The notes beneath the pieces are model-generated. The model had not been told where the DNA came from. It searched no databases and saw nothing but the letters and a program-made list of their open reading frames with translations. A program made the position numbers and the translations under genes. DNA of 64,000 nucleotides from Parapristionchus giblindavisi (Eukaryota; Nematoda; Chromadorea; Rhabditida; Diplogasteridae), in assembly GCA_943737045.1 (NCBI GenBank), contig CALSFV010000209.1, forward strand, positions 1,449,501 through 1,513,500, read 5' to 3'. This document shows, one piece after another, positions 1-15,212 of the stretch; within the stretch, counting starts at the first letter, position 1, and every line of letters begins with the position of its first letter.

Positions 1-347
1 CCCCTGTAAAATTAGAGATTTTCGAAAATTTGTGGAATGCCCCCCCCCCTGTAAAAAGTTACGTTTTTACTGTAAAATGTTTGAGAAAAAAAGTGAAGGA
101 CCGTGTAAAATTAACCAGTTTTTGTTCGGAGGCCCCCTGCAGAATCGAGCTAGTATTGCTTAAAGACCACATAAACAGTATTTCCAATGTGATCTTTTCA
201 TTAATTATTTAATTAATTAAATAAAGTACATTCCAGTCTTCGCGGCCCGTGGTATGTTGTCTCCCTCATCTCGAGGCTCACTCACCTCTGCCGCCATCTT
301 CCTCTATTGCTTCATGGGATTGCTTGCCGGGAGAGTGAATATTGGGC
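1..347. other. Leading non-coding stretch
   Basis: I see no exon here. It holds a C-run near position 42, AT-rich spacer and a TTAATTAA-rich patch near 205-220. It runs directly into the 25-bp tandem array. Confidence 0.5.
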
Positions 348-671
348 GATATACGGTAGTCACACCGTTGGAGATATACGGTAGTCACACCGTTGGAGAT
401 ATACGGTAGTCACACCATTGGAGATATACGGTAGTCACACCGTTGGAGATATACGGTAGTCACACCATTGGAGATATACGGTAGTCACACCGTTGGAGAT
501 ATACGGTAGTCACACCGTTGGAGATATACGGTAGTCACACCGTTGGAGATATACGGTAGTCACACCGTTCGAGATATACGGTAGTCACACCGTTGGAAAT
601 ATACGGTAGTCACACCGTTGGAGATATACGGTAGTCACACCGTTGGAGATATACGGTAGTCACACCGTTGG
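348..671. repeat. 25-bp minisatellite, about 13 units
   Basis: The unit GAGATATACGGTAGTCACAC plus CGTTG repeats at exact 25-bp steps (371, 396, 421 and so on). Units differ mainly by CCGTT/CCATT. It contains TACGGTA, a motif seen throughout this window. There is no coding sense; it lies upstream of the first TM9SF4 exons. Confidence 0.95.
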
Positions 672-946
672 ATCCTATCGAGGAGTGGCTTTTTTGTCAA
701 CTGTTTGGTGACGGGATCTGAGGTTTGCCGTGTAGCAGAACTTACGTAAAAGTGGGCTTAATTATCTTAATTAATTAATTATTAATACAATACAATGACC
801 TTTATCAAGGACAAAACCATTGTGGAGTGGATGGTTCTCACTAAATGACTGGTTAGTCTGGTCCTGCTAACGGGGCCTGGCCAAGGGGCACTTCTATCTT
901 GAATTATTCTTCGTTAATGAAAAAGGGTTAATTGTTTCATTTTCAG

Positions 947-1543
947 ATATTTTGCCGGTCGCCTCTACAAAGGCTTCCGTGGCAAGAACCCGATTCATTG
1001 CGCTGTTCAGGCTTGATCTTTGATCTCTAATCTCTTTTGATCTTTGAACTTGATCTTTAATCTTTGATCTTTTGATCACTCATTCTCTTCAGACTGGTAT
1101 GTTCCCCTCGATTATTCTCGGCGCTGGCTTCCTGCTCAACTTCTTCCTCATCTCCAAGCACAATTCGGGCGCGGTAAGAGATCAAAGATCAAACCACAAA
1201 GAATATAATATATCAAAGTCGAAATGAACTCTGAACTTTCCTTTATTAAATTCCTGTCATTTCGTTTACATGGTAAATAGTCGTAGCTGTACTAGTTCCT
1301 AATAATTTGATCAATCAAGAATGTGACTTTATAAATAAATTAATCAAAGATCAAACTGCAGTATCCAACGATCAGACTACAAAGATCAAAGACCGATCCT
1401 TGTAGGTTCCATTCGGAACGATGATCGCGTTGCTCTTCATGTGCTTTGGTATCGATCTCCCTCTCACCTTTCTCGGCTTCTACTTTGGCTACCGTAAGCA
1501 GAGCTACCAGCATCCCGTCAGGACCAATCAGATTCCGAGACAG
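947..1543 (+). pseudogene. TM9SF4: TM9SF4 partial copy 1 (three exons)
   Basis: Exons are 947-1010 (YFAGRLYKGFRGKNPI), 1093-1173 (PSIILGAGFLLNFFLISKHN) and 1406-1543 (ending [11 protein letters not shown]). They match the mid-membrane part of TM9SF4, a nonaspanin of the endosome/Golgi system. The [11 protein letters not shown] signature is diagnostic of the family. The first exon ends CAG|GCTTG, a GC donor where copy 2 has GTTTG. Relative to copy 2 the second exon lacks one Leu codon. No downstream TM9SF4 exon follows; the DNA turns into DNAJC22 exons at about 1985. It is probably a segmental duplicate of 3545-4191. Alternative use of the duplicated exons in one transcript cannot be excluded. 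Confidence 0.8.
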
Positions 1544-1811
1544 GTAGGGGAGAGATCAAAGATCAAAGATCAAAGATAAGATGGGGTTTGGGTGGTTGAG
1601 TGCTTGTAAGACAAACCAGGCACTTTGAGGTTTCATATGGTTGAGAATTAGCTAAATAAATGGTATTTTGGCTTATAATTAGAGTGTGGCATACCATGTC
1701 CTATGAATACGAACAATTGCTGTTACGAGATTGTAGGCATATTTGTATTTTGCTACTCGCTAAAGATTGATCTTTCATAGTATTGTCAATTTCTCATTCA
1801 TAGACATTATA

Positions 1812-1954
1812 TTGACCGTATAAAATACACTTGTTTATTTGGTACGAGAGTAGCCAACCACTGCCACAATGAATGTTTAGAGAGAGAGCACCGGTGGGAG
1901 AGTAGGTAAATCAGAGAGAGCGAGGAAGGAAAGGAGTACATTTTATACGGACAA
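1812..1954. mobile_element. 143-bp TIR element in a TA site
   Basis: The ends TTGACCGTATAAAATACACT and the inverted TACATTTTATACGGACAA are imperfect terminal inverted repeats bounded by TA. The paralogous stretch near 4420 has an uninterrupted TAGACATTATAATTG, which acts as an empty site. The interior is a GA-rich run. It is a short MITE with no coding capacity. Confidence 0.65.
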
Positions 1955-1984
1955 TAGTAGGTTTTTTTAAAACGTAAACGTTTG

Positions 1985-3130
1985 TAATCGATAATGATCT
2001 ATTGATTCCAGCTTCCATCGTGGATGGAATACGCTCTGCAGCCGTTGGTCAATCGTGGCAAACATTCATCATGAATCGACGAATACTCATATCGGTATTC
2101 ATTAATTTTTTTGTCGTTTTAAAGGGAAACCGCGCGTTAGTTTGAAACTCTCCGATCTGGCCACACTCTCTAGCCTTCTTTTTCTACAAGAGAGCGTTGT
2201 CAGAGCGGAGAGTAAAATAACCTCGGCTGTGCCTTTAAAATCTATCATATGGCAGACATTGATCTGATAATACTATTTCTTTATTATCTCCAATCCGTCT
2301 TTCTTTCAAGCGTGAAAGTTTGAGTAATTTGCTGTTCTCTTGACGAGTCGTTCAACCTGTATGATTCCCGTTTTAATGAACCATCAATTTCACAAAGCTC
2401 TTTTAGTGACAATGCGCGAAGGACATTCGCATTTTACGATTTACAATAATTACAGTCAATCAATCGATAATCCTCTAAACATATCAATCAATAATCTACC
2501 GTATACCTTGAGATGTTGGCGGAGTCTCCGTTCATCACGGACACGGATCTGCTCAAGCGATGCACGGAAATCAGAGATGGTAGATGGAGGGATAAGGTTT
2601 ATTATGATATATGTATTTATATGTATTACAAATATTTATTACGAATATTATTATATTACGAAGGGCGAGATGATAAAGATAGATGATAATAATGATAACG
2701 AATTGAAGACTAGTAATAAGTTAATTAAGTTATGCTATTATTGATTATTTTGAAGCCAATAGGTTGTAGACAAAATAGGCAGCATTGGCTTCACGAAGAA
2801 CAATAATCGAAAACATGACAAGAATTACGCAGCTATGTGTCATAGCCTATGTCTATTCTATATTATTATTATTGTTATTAAGACTGAGGCTGTGACTACG
2901 GAGAGAAAGGCGGCTGTGGTATCCACGTGCAAGTTGATCTACAAGGAGATGAATCTGGCCAAATGATACGGATGAGAATACATATTTTAGTTGTTGTATT
3001 TTAATTTTAAATTTTAATTTTTCATATTTTGTGTTTGTATGGTAATATGGTGGTTTTTTGTGATGTTGTAACATTTTGTGCTTGATAGTAATAGCCTAGC
3101 GTCATACTACTTAAACTATTATCATATTTC
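1985..3130 (+). pseudogene. DNAJC22: DNAJC22/wurst 3' fragment (last three exons)
   Basis: Exons are 2012-2094 (SIVDGIRSAAVGQSWQTFI), 2513-2596 (MLAESPFITDTDLLKRCTEI) and 2883-2966 (TEAVTTERKAAVV...YKEMNLAK, TGA stop). They equal the last three exons of copy D (60460-61278) in size and phase. They code the soluble C-terminal J-like region. The fragment sits between the two TM9SF4 partial copies with no 5' part, so it is a displaced duplicate. Copy A lacks exactly this end, so this could be its translocated 3' part (inference). A small palindrome with CTCTCC/GGAGAG ends lies at about 2144-2216. Confidence 0.75.
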
Positions 3131-3139
3131 ATATGTGTT

Positions 3140-3535
3140 GATTTAGTACTTCACAATAAGCCGTATAAATGAAAACATTTCAAACTTGAAAAAATTTGAA
3201 ATTTTCGGACCATGACCCCGGGTCATGAAAAGCGAAATTTTCAAATTGATCCAAATGATGGGCTTCTTGTGTCATTTTACTCGTCTCACCTCGAGACTTT
3301 GAGTAGACCACAATTCCGCACCAATCGTTTGGAAAATACAGCATTTGTTCGGGAAAACCATCGATGACGGAAGTTCGAGCGAAAAATTCGACAACTGGAT
3401 CTAACGTGGAGAACCCAGTTTTAAGTGAAATCGATGCAGAATTGCTTAGGCTACAATACCTGGTCGAAAAACTCTGGAGCAAACTACAGCAAGGGATGAT
3501 TTGTCCGAAAAAACCAAAATTTTGAGTATTCAGAT
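3140..3535 (-). mobile_element. Partial copy of the TTAA foldback element
   Basis: The sequence matches one half of the palindrome at 47603-49563, including the ACCATGACCCCGGGTCATG core and the block around CCATCGATGACGGAAGTTCG. It stops just upstream of the TM9SF4 acceptor at 3544. The matching open frame is a shadow: it reads similarly in every copy because the DNA is conserved. Confidence 0.7.
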
Positions 3536-3544
3536 CCATTTCAG

Positions 3545-5990
<2,446 letters not shown>

Positions 5991-7018
5991 ATTTTATCGA
6001 TTGATTGGTTTCAAATTATCGATTTATCGATTGACTACAGTCAATTTTTAGCCTTTTTCGCTTGTTTTTTTCACAACCGTTTTACCCCCGCAATTCGAGC
6101 TTCTGCAGGCTGCTTTGTATCATGAGCGCTCTATCCGGGGTAGCCCTACTGCCATTACCGTATTCCCCACTCCCTTTAAGCGACCACAAGCCTATCGTAA
6201 ACTAACTCCCTCTTTAGTCATCTATTGCAATTGATTACACAGCGGTAACATGTGGCCAGCCTAAAGCGCCTAACTAGAGCTTTGGGCGTTTTGGGATGTA
6301 CCTAACGATTAAGGTTTTATTCGTACATAAATACATTCCCTCTCTTTTGTTTATATCTTTCACTGTTTCCTCACCTATGTAGATAGACGTAATTGGATTT
6401 TTTTATCCAGTTTTGAACCCATTTTGAACCCTGATTGAGGCCCTGGCGAACGATTACTGTAAACCCGGAAATGTATTGATTGATTGATTGATTAATTATT
6501 ATTCTCGCCTCATATTTGTTTGTTTTTCAGTCATAATTATTATTATTATGTTATTATCATACATATTATCATATATTTACATAGTAGAGATATTTCTGTA
6601 CACAGACAGATTTGATAAAGACTAAGATATACTGTAATTTGGTGTTTCATAATTGATCGATTACGGTATCTGTCCAGTCGGGAACCTCGTCCGTTTACTG
6701 ATAGTAAGTGTCGTGCTGATTTGTGAGTAAGTGTGGTTTTACTATGTAAAATAAATGAATAATTTATAATGCAGTATAAGTTTACATGCACATTAAAGTT
6801 AAAATTGTAAGATGTTTACTTTAATACATATTAAAAATCGTCATAGAATATGAATAACTGACTTTCATAGTGGAGAATTTCGTTGGTCTTCTGATTAAAT
6901 CAGAAGTAGGGATAAGACGTTACCTTTCGGACTTTCCCTCAACAATTCTTTATGAACAATCACAAATATCAATTAACAATTCACCTAATTACCATAACCT
7001 ACCGTATCCACTTACAGT
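5991..7018. other. Spacer between TM9SF4 and DNAJC22 copy A
   Basis: I find no exon. It includes a (GATT)n patch near 6475-6495, AT-rich DNA and a TACCGTA motif at about 7010. A terminator for TM9SF4 should lie here, but I see no convincing AATAAA close to the stop. Confidence 0.5.
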
Positions 7019-7969
7019 ATGACGGATCGGCCTCCTCCCACCGCGCAGATACAAGGAGAAGATAATCTCAAGGTACGGTATTTAAATTTTTGTTACTATG
7101 CCATTATTATTGAATAGAATTTTAAAAAAATCAACCTACCATACCTTACGGCACTGTTTAAAGACATCGGAAGATCAAAATCGCATTATTAATATTATTA
7201 TTATTATTATTATTAATAGGACATCGGCACTTCTCGATTGCTTCTGATGCTGACGGGTCTTCTGGGTGGTCACAAGGTGTACTTGAGAAGATACCCTGAG
7301 GCCTTCCTGTATCTCACGACGTGCGGATTATTTTGTACAGGTTCGAGCTGTAGTATGTAGTCCTTCTAATTTACAACCAATAAACATTATCAATTTTCTT
7401 TGTAATCGATTCGCAGTATTTTATTTTGCGAAAAGTAAATAAAATCTCTATGGAAATATGATTTCGTATTATATTTCGTGGTATTATCGCATAGAGTCAG
7501 AGGACAAATAGCTTCGTTACAATATTTTAATGCAGTCAGGTTTTCAAAAAAAAAAGCGCAAACTGCGGCCAGGCTTCGTAGTTTGTAATGCATTTCTGTG
7601 CATAGAACCAATCTGTAATAGATAATTTCAACGATGGTTTAATAGATAATTTCAACGACCTTGTAGGGAAAACTTTCAAGTCGAAATCGATATATCCATC
7701 GATACAGCGATAATAGATCGAAATGTCCAGGTCCCTTCTACGATACGTTTCGCTTATCGGATGAAGTAAATCGACTGAACGGAGAGATCTTTCTGAATTC
7801 CCCCGAGGAGAGGCAACTCAGAACGTACATACGGTAAGGCTAATAGGGAGGCGGTTACTGTAATTTGTGGTATGCACTTTCTCTGAAAGCCTTGTGGTAC
7901 AATTGACGAGGGTTCAGTGAATGCAGGTTGAAGAGGGCTCCACCCGGTCAAGGCTGGGCGAAATTTCTA

Positions 7970-8375
7970 AAAAGGTGCCATGGGTAACTTCCCAGTCCCC
8001 CGGTGGATTCTTGTTCCTGCTTCAGAAGAATTATGAGGAATTGCTCTTTATGATAGTGATGATAGGAGTATAGGGTAGTAGGAGTCCAGTATATATAAAA
8101 CATAATGTCGAGGCGTATGCTACTGGTCACGCCCTCTCTCCCTCTCTCTCTCTTCCTTTATTCTCTTTCTTCTTCTCTTTGGCTCTTCTCTTTTACATTA
8201 GCTCGACCTTGGAGAAGCTTACGTCTGGTATCACATATATCTGAAATATCACTGACCTACAAGTGATCTTACGATGGACTTGGTGTGCCTTGAATAACAG
8301 GATAACCTTTACCTTTACTTGTTATCAGATTCCGGCCTATGATCTTGTGGAGATGAAGTGTGCACACATATTTTG
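7970..8375. repeat. Interspersed repeat in DNAJC22 intron 3
   Basis: A block with CAGTCCCCCGGTGGATTCTT, a CT-rich run and CAGAAGAATTATGAGGAATT recurs at 54105-54490. Part of it recurs near 20290, 25450 and (inverted) 47245. It accompanies the DNAJC22 duplication. I see no coding frame and no clear ends. Confidence 0.6.
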
Positions 8376-8387
8376 CATTTCTTATTT

Positions 8388-8389
<2 letters not shown>

Positions 8390-8450
<61 letters not shown>

Positions 8451-8460
8451 TATTTATTTA
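8390..8460. repeat. (GATT)n microsatellite before DNAJC22 exon 4
   Basis: The tetranucleotide run abuts the TTCCAG acceptor of exon 4. The corresponding places in copies C (AATC run at about 46968-47008) and D (about 54505-54560) carry the same repeat at other lengths, and copy B has only a few units. Confidence 0.9.
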
Positions 8461-9329
8461 TTTTCCAGTAAAGGAGCTCCACGTACTTGTGTGAAGTTCT
8501 CCCTTGCTCGTTTCATCGTCTCCATGATGTATTCGTGTTGGTTGGGAGGATGGGCGTGGCTAACTGGTGAGGAGATCAGAGATCAAAGACCAAAAATCAC
8601 ATATATTTTAAAAGACGAGCGATCTCGGGCCGTAAAGATCAAAGATCAAAATTATTTGTGAAGATAAGAATCTGAAATTTATTAAAATATTATTTAGATA
8701 GTTTTATGGTTTAATGAGCCTAGAGAAACGTTATCGGTGTTTTGGCCATGATCTAGACATCGACCACTTTCCTGGGGGATGTCAAGATCAAAGATCACAC
8801 GTCGTGTATAAAATATTTTGCATGAAGCGATGGACACTCATCGGTGCTGGAAATCTCTCGGTTCTCTTGAAGAATCATTGAAACGCTAGTTGAGAGAGCA
8901 TTGATTCATTCCGTTCCATTCAGCCGTTCTCACCTACTCTCGCACAGACTACACTGGATGGCTAATGGCACTACAGTACTCTTAATTGTATAGTTTGATC
9001 TTTGATCTCTCGTCCAGGAGTGTACGTCATCGGCAATCTGGGAGACGAACGGCGATCGTTCGCCGAGATCTTCTTTGTCGTGCCGGGAGTCATGGTGATT
9101 ATGGTAAGTGATGGTATACTGTAGGTATCGATGATTATCGATTGATTATCGGCATTGAAAATTTGTTGATATCTTCCAGACAGCTAGACTTCCATTGATA
9201 GTGAAAGATATTGCCGCGCTTAATAGCTAAGTGAGACGCGAATCGTGCATGTTGCATTTTTATAGCGATGAGAAATAGAGAAATTGTGGGAGCCAAAACT
9301 CTTCCTGGTCTCTTATAACCTAAAAATGC

Positions 9330-9604
9330 AACCACCCTAGTAAAAACTTATTCAATATATATAAGGCCTATACTTGAAAGTGCATCTACAGTTTTCAATC
9401 CATACCAAAAAGGTGACAAAAAGATCTTAGAACGAGTACAGAATTATTTCACTAGACGAGTATTCAAGCGCTGTTTTAATGCAGCGTGGGATTCAATGCC
9501 GAAAGTTTCCCTTAGGAATAAACAACTAAATTTAGATACTCTTGAAAAGCGTAGAGAAGAAATAGATATCAAAGCTGCAATGAAATTTATCAGAGGTATA
9601 TATA
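9330..9604 (+). mobile_element. Non-LTR retrotransposon fragment (RT C-terminal region), 5' part
   Basis: One open frame reads YIRPILESASTVFNPYQKGD, then ERVQNYFTRRVFKRC, then LNLDTLEKRREEIDI. This is the typical thumb/post-RT segment of CR1/Jockey-type LINE reverse transcriptases. The frame resumes at 14785 after a nested insertion. Copy B keeps the uninterrupted site (near 35390, TATAACCTATCTGCTCTC), so the insertion is specific to copy A. The 5' part of the LINE is missing, as in most LINE copies. Confidence 0.7.
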
Positions 9605-9879
9605 TATATTTTTTTTTTATATTCGAACTATCGTGGGTTGGTTTCGAAAGTCGTTATTTTACGCTTAAATTGCAATTTTTCGCATAACAATATATACGGC
9701 TCGGTCGATCCTGAAAACGATACTTTGGAATTTGAGTTTATGAAAAGCATTACTTTTTAGCTTTAGTTTCATTATATACCACTTTTTTCACATACCTTCT
9801 GTGCAGCCACATCAATCTTACTATGATGCCAAGTCGAATTCGAGCTGAGTTTGCGCAATTCGCGAGCGGTATTCTTATA

Positions 9880-12800
9880 TCGTACATGTAAAAATCTTTG
9901 TATCATGAACGGTGTGAATGAGTCTGAACGGATCAGGCCGATCAACCAGTTTTTGAGCGAACAGTGCATTTTCGTGATATTTCTTTCTTTTCAATGTTTT
10001 TTTCTCATTCGAATCTACTGTAGTAAAAGAAAAGAGACCAAAATATTGCCGTTTAACGTAAATCTTTGGTTTAATTCTGAATAAATTGTTCCGAAATAAT
10101 TTATCTGCACTTGTGGCGGGCCACAATATACGCGGCCGGCCATTAATCCCGGAAGTTGCCGAATGATGATTTGGCAAGTTGCCAATTCTTAGGCATAGTC
10201 AGCGTCGCTTCCTCTTTTCCCATTTAATTCTTGATTTATCGTTTAGTTTTAGCTTTTCCTTGTTTCAGATTGAATGTAATCTCGAGTGGGACATGTTGCG
10301 GCCCATCACACAGTGAAAGAAGATGAGTGAACGTAGGATAGGTGACTCTTTTCTTCCTTCCTTTCTCATTTCACACCTATTCATTCTTTTCACTGATATG
10401 CATCATAGTATCAAGCTTACGGAATAGCGGGTTATAGGCATAGCCGAAGCTACCCGGAATAACGGGTTACAGGAGCAGCCGAATCTAGAAGCGGAAGTCC
10501 GCACGGATTTTACTGTTTATTAATTTCCCTTTGAACAACTTGCAATTTCATCGCTATAACAGTACAATAACGAACATAGGTGCAATCGTAGAATTAGTCA
10601 TGTATTCCGTATCGGTGTGATGAATAACTAGAGTAATTTATCTCGCAATGAACCATAATATGATAAATAATATACTGTCAGGATATGCGGCTTAGATGAG
10701 GGATGAGTCCGAGGCTCCAACTCTGTTGAGACGAACATGCAGACACTTCCTACGGTTCAGGTATGGAGAGTTTAGAAGTTTCCCCTATTTTCAATCAATT
10801 CATGTGTGACAGTTTGCACCATACATTTTCGAGCACCCACATTGTGAGTGAGCACTTTTGTCAATGCGGTCAGTTGTGAGACTCGAAACCCATCTAGGAA
10901 TGTGCCACGGACGGGACAAAGGCGGGTCAGCAAATTGCCGCACACTATATGCACGCCACCGCGCGTTTTAGGAACCCCTAATTCGCAGATCCGGAATTAT
11001 TTTTGTTTCTTCAAAATTTTGTAGTTTCATGAATTTATTTCGCTTAAATCTTTGATGAGGGTGAACACTGAAACAATCTAAATTGTATTGGAAAAAAATA
11101 GAGAAGAAATAAGAGTATTGGCAATACGAAGTTTGCTAAATGCAGTGAAAAGTCCTATATTTCGTTATGTCGCGGAATCTCTGTGAACACGACTTTTATT
11201 AACATTTTGCATATTCAAATATCTTACAGACCTATGTTTCCGTCTGTCGCGTTGACAAAAGCTATCAGCTAGCTCTCACGACTACGAAATTAATTATTTT
11301 TGAATTTATTCAGTACGATTTGTTTGCTAATTTACGAACATTTTTGAAAATTCCGCCTCTAGAGTTGCGTTTCTGCATTTAGCAATGCCGCCTAATACCG
11401 TAGTTTTTCTGAACTTTGATGTGCATGTGGCAAAAGGGGCGTACGTCCTTTTGGCTTGTGTGTCCCGTCCGTGGTGCGGGAGATCGAGAATAGTAAGAAT
11501 CACCCCATGCCGGGTCAGTTTTGAGTACTTGAGATGTAGATCGGGTCAGTTTTGTTCAAATTTCGGGTCAGTTTATAATTCGCAAAAACAACAGATTGTG
11601 GGTGCGGCGAAAATGTATGGTTTGCACGATGTATTTTTGTATTTTCTAGACGAAATCACAAATTTTACTAGCTAGTAATGCTATATTTGTATAACTTTAT
11701 ACAAATATAAGTGCTTAAACAATGATTCTTCCTAAAAAAGTAATTTCCCTGATAAAAATGTAGTAAAAACATAATATTTATTGCACTGATGTTATTATGA
11801 TCACAATCCTTACATCTCTTGGAATCGTTTTTCATTGGTTTTGCGATCAATTAGAGTAATGTATCTCGCAATAAATCATGCATTCCAGCATAAGCAGGGG
11901 GCATTCCACAAATTTTCGAAAAGATCTAATTTTACAAGGGGCACCCCTATGTCGGCGCCCTTGTATGACTCTAATTGATCGCAAAACCAATGAAAAACGA
12001 TTGCAAGTTTATAGTATGCTCAGAAGAGGTTCCAACATAAGAATCAACGAGTAAATGAGGTAGGAGTGAAGGGAGAATGTAAGGATTATGATCATAATAA
12101 TATCAGTGCAATAAATATTATGTTTTTACTACCTAATTTTCAGGGAAATTGCTGGGCGGATGCATTCTCTCATCCCTCGCGAGATTAGGAAGAATCATTG
12201 TTTAAGCACTTATATTTATATAAATTAATACAAATATTGCATTACTAGCTAGCACAATTTGTGATTTCGTCTAGAAAATACAAAAATACACCGTGAAAAC
12301 TGTCACACATGAATTGATTGAAAATAGAGACAACTCTAAACTTTCCATACCTGAACCGTCGGAAGTGTCTGCATGTTCGTCTCAACAGAGTTGGAGCCTC
12401 GGACTCATCCCTCATCTAAGCCGCATATCCTGACAGTATATTATTTATCATATTATGGTTCATTGCGAGATAAATTACTCTAGTTATTCATCACACCGAA
12501 ACGGAATACATGACTAATTCTACGATTGCACCTATGTTCGTTATTGTACTGTTATAGCGATGAAATTGCAAGTTGTTCAAAGGGAAATTAATAAACAGTA
12601 AAATCCGTGCGGACTTCCGCTTCTAGCTTCGGCTGCTCCTGTAACCCGTTATTCCGGGTAGCTTCGGCTATGCCTATAACCCGCTATTCCGTAAGCTTGA
12701 TACTATGATGCATATCAGTGAAAAGAATGAATAGGTGTGAAATGAGAAAGGAAGGAAGAAAAGAGTCACCTATCCTACGTTCACTCATCTTCTTTCACTG

Positions 12801-13231
12801 TGTGATGGGCCGCAACATGTCCCACTCGAGATTACATTCAATCTGAAACAAGGAAAAGCTAAAACTAAACGATAAATCAAGAATTAAATGGGAAAAGAGG
12901 AAGCGACGCTGACTATGCCTAAGAATTGGCAACTTGCCAAATCATCATTCGGCAACTTCCGGGATTAATGGCCGGCCGCGTATATTGTGGCCCGCCACAA
13001 GTGCAGATAAATTATTTCGGAACAATTTATTCAGAATTAAACCAAAGATTTACGTTAAACGGCAATATTTTGGTCTCTTTTCTTTTACTACAGTAGATTC
13101 GAATGAGAAAAAAACATTGAAAAGAAAGAAATATCACGAAAATGCACTGTTCGCTCAAAAACTGGTTGATCGGCCTGATCCGTTCAGACTCATTCACACC
13201 GTTCATGATACAAAGATTTTTACATGTACGA
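9880..13231. mobile_element. 3.35-kb foldback element, arms of about 940 bp
   Basis: Left arm 9880-10818 is the inverted copy of 12297-13231, bounded by TA, with ends TCGTACATGTAAAAATC. Inside is a second inverted pair (about 11635-11870 against 11965-12290). The matching open frames of 100 residues on opposite strands are mirror images from the arms, not genes. No transposase was recognised in the middle (10820-11635). Confidence 0.8.
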
Positions 13232-13612
13232 TATAATGGGTGAGGGATTTCCTGCAAGCTCTCAAATCGTAAATCATAGCGATGTTTGTTATTGTGATTA
13301 CAATATAAAAATATGATTATTTTAGCTTTGAGTCAATATTCATTAACAATGGACCACAATCGGTCAGAATACTCTTTCTCTGGAAAATATCGATTGAAAC
13401 TTGTCGAATAATTGATTTATTTTCATGTTGTCGATTGAATTTTGTGATATTAACGGTGAGAGAATTATACAGTACTGGTCAAAAGGTTATTGACTTATGG
13501 TTTTTTCGGACCTGTCAAAGGAAAGAACGGCTTATTCCTTTATCAAGAAACAGCAAAGGAGCTTAAATGACTCAAAAACATCCGAAAAAGCATTACGAGC
13601 TCAAAGCGCGCA

Positions 13613-13963
13613 TTGTGTTGCCATAAAATAAACGTTTTCCAGCTCAGAATGACTCAAAACAACTTGTTTCATCATTCTTATCACGAAAAAATACCTTGGA
13701 ACAAGTTTTCTGTGTCTGTAAAAATCAGCAAAAGATTTGGATCGAACCGGGGTTCGAACCCGCTCGGTGGTAAAGGTAAAGAAGTAAAGAGATACCGCTC
13801 TAAGAACACCGAGCGGGTTCGAACCCCGGTTCGATCCAAATCTTTTGCTGATTTTTACAGACACAGAAAACTTGTTCCAAGGTATTTTTTCGTGATAAGA
13901 ATGATGAAACAAGTTGTTTTGAGTCATTCTGAGCTGGAAAACGTTTATTTTATGGCAACACAT
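13613..13963. repeat. Near-perfect palindrome with 156-bp arms
   Basis: 13613-13768 pairs with 13808-13963 around a 39-bp loop. Each arm carries GGGGTTCGAACCCGCTCGG, which resembles a pol III B box. The same arm occurs once, without its mirror, at about 21640-21800. It may derive from a tRNA-like module, but the T-stem does not pair well. Confidence 0.8.
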
Positions 13964-14784
13964 CGCGCGGAGTTGGGGCGCGCGCGTGTAATCTCGATGG
14001 CGGATATCTCGGCTCTAAGAGCAGGTAGGCCTTCACTTCCAAAAATATAAATGTTCAAAAACATTATAAGAAATATTATAAAGATTAATTAACATTACTG
14101 AGACGTTTTTTCCACGTGGAAAAGCAAAATATGGGTTTTTTCAAATTTTTCGGAACTCGGTGATTTTGTGTTTCAAATAACTGTCGTATATGGGTATTTT
14201 GAGCTCGTAATGCTTTTTCGGATGTTTTTGAGTCATTTAAGCTCCTTTGCTGTTTCTTGATAAAGGAATAAGCCGTTCTTTCCTTTGACAGGTCCGAGGT
14301 CGCGTCACTAAAATCAACGCTTTTTTTTTCCAATTCGGAAATCCTCTGAAACTTGGGTCATTTTTAGACACATATGGGTGCAACAAAACGCGCTTAGAAG
14401 AAAAGTGCACTTTTTCCGATTAGGAAAGTTACGTCACTTTTTCATAAAACCGATCGCCCAGCACCGGGGCATGGTCGAAAAATGACGTCACCAACTGGGA
14501 AATGTTGCGCAAGATCTCCTCTTTCGATGCTTTTTTTGGAAAAGTGTCTATCATTATTTTGAACGGAGTTATGATCATTTTTCTGACGCACACTCGAGCC
14601 AAAAATACCGTACCTGCCAACTTTGACCTACCACTACTCGAAAATGAGAGCAGATATGCAAATTCGGAAAGCGCAGTTCGATAGAGCATCGTTCAAAGTA
14701 CTTAATCTGAATTTTTCAGGGGGTCGAAATTTCTATGTCCGCGGACCCTCCGAAACGGTCGATTTTCTCGCGATTCGTCTCATA

Positions 14785-15124
14785 TATAGGATCTCAAATA
14801 TGAAACCTCACTACTTTCGCCCTTATATCACCCATAATGGTCTCAATTTCAACAACGGCTCACGCTTTCACTACAGGCATAATAGCTTCTTTCCTAGAGC
14901 GGCAAGGCTCCTAGTGCAACCGAAAAACCGGATTACCTTTAGTTTCCCTGAGTGAAAATTGATTGATGTGATCTTCCTATTCCCCATCGTAATTCTATTT
15001 CGACAGTTCTTGTGTTCACCAAAAATCATCTCAACCCTATCTGTTCATCTCATTTATTCACACATTTCATTTTATTTGTTCTTTTCTGTACCGTGTTTCC
15101 TTGAAAACGCATAAATATTATTAA
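14785..15124 (+). mobile_element. Non-LTR retrotransposon fragment, 3' part
   Basis: The frame continues that of 9330-9604: MKPHYFRPYITHNG, then RFHYRHNSFFPRAARL, close to the RT C-terminus consensus 'RNSFFPRSIRLWN', ending at TGA about 14955. The 3' UTR follows to about 15124, where DNAJC22 intron sequence resumes (CTGCTCTCTCTCACTGCGG). Confidence 0.7.
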
Positions 15125-15212
15125 CCTTTCTGCTCTCTCTCACTGCGGAGTAATGCAGTTTGTGAATTTGACGTTTAACTGATATTGCGCTCAGATATGG
15201 TCTCAGGGGTGG

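Larger units (their letters stand above)
9604..14784. mobile_element. Nested DNA-element composite inside the LINE
   Basis: The LINE frame breaks at GGTATA (9600) and resumes at AGGATCTC (14787). The right edge ends TCGCGATTCGTCTCATA, the terminus of the TATGAG family (compare 20459-24172). The left edge lacks that terminus, so the outer element is damaged. Inside lie the 3.35-kb foldback at 9880-13231, the 13613-13963 palindrome and one 0.8-kb arm of the TATGAG element (13965-14784). Confidence 0.65.

Noticed and set aside
10690..10735. Hammerhead-like GATGAGTCCGAGG...GACGAAC in the foldback arm
   Set aside because: The core CTGATGA and GAAAC are both imperfect (GGATGA, GAAC) and no flanking stems were evident.
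9875..13236. Identical 100-residue frames on opposite strands
   Set aside because: They come from the two arms of the 3.35-kb foldback; no domain or splice signal supports a protein.
13720..13840. Possible tRNA gene around GGGGTTCGAACCCGC
   Set aside because: The B box is good but the T-stem does not pair properly, there is no A box at the right distance, and the motif is itself palindromic.
14085..14689. Several 60-110-residue frames repeated at 20.4-24.1 kb
   Set aside because: They recur with the TATGAG element and read similarly on both strands; there is no recognisable domain.
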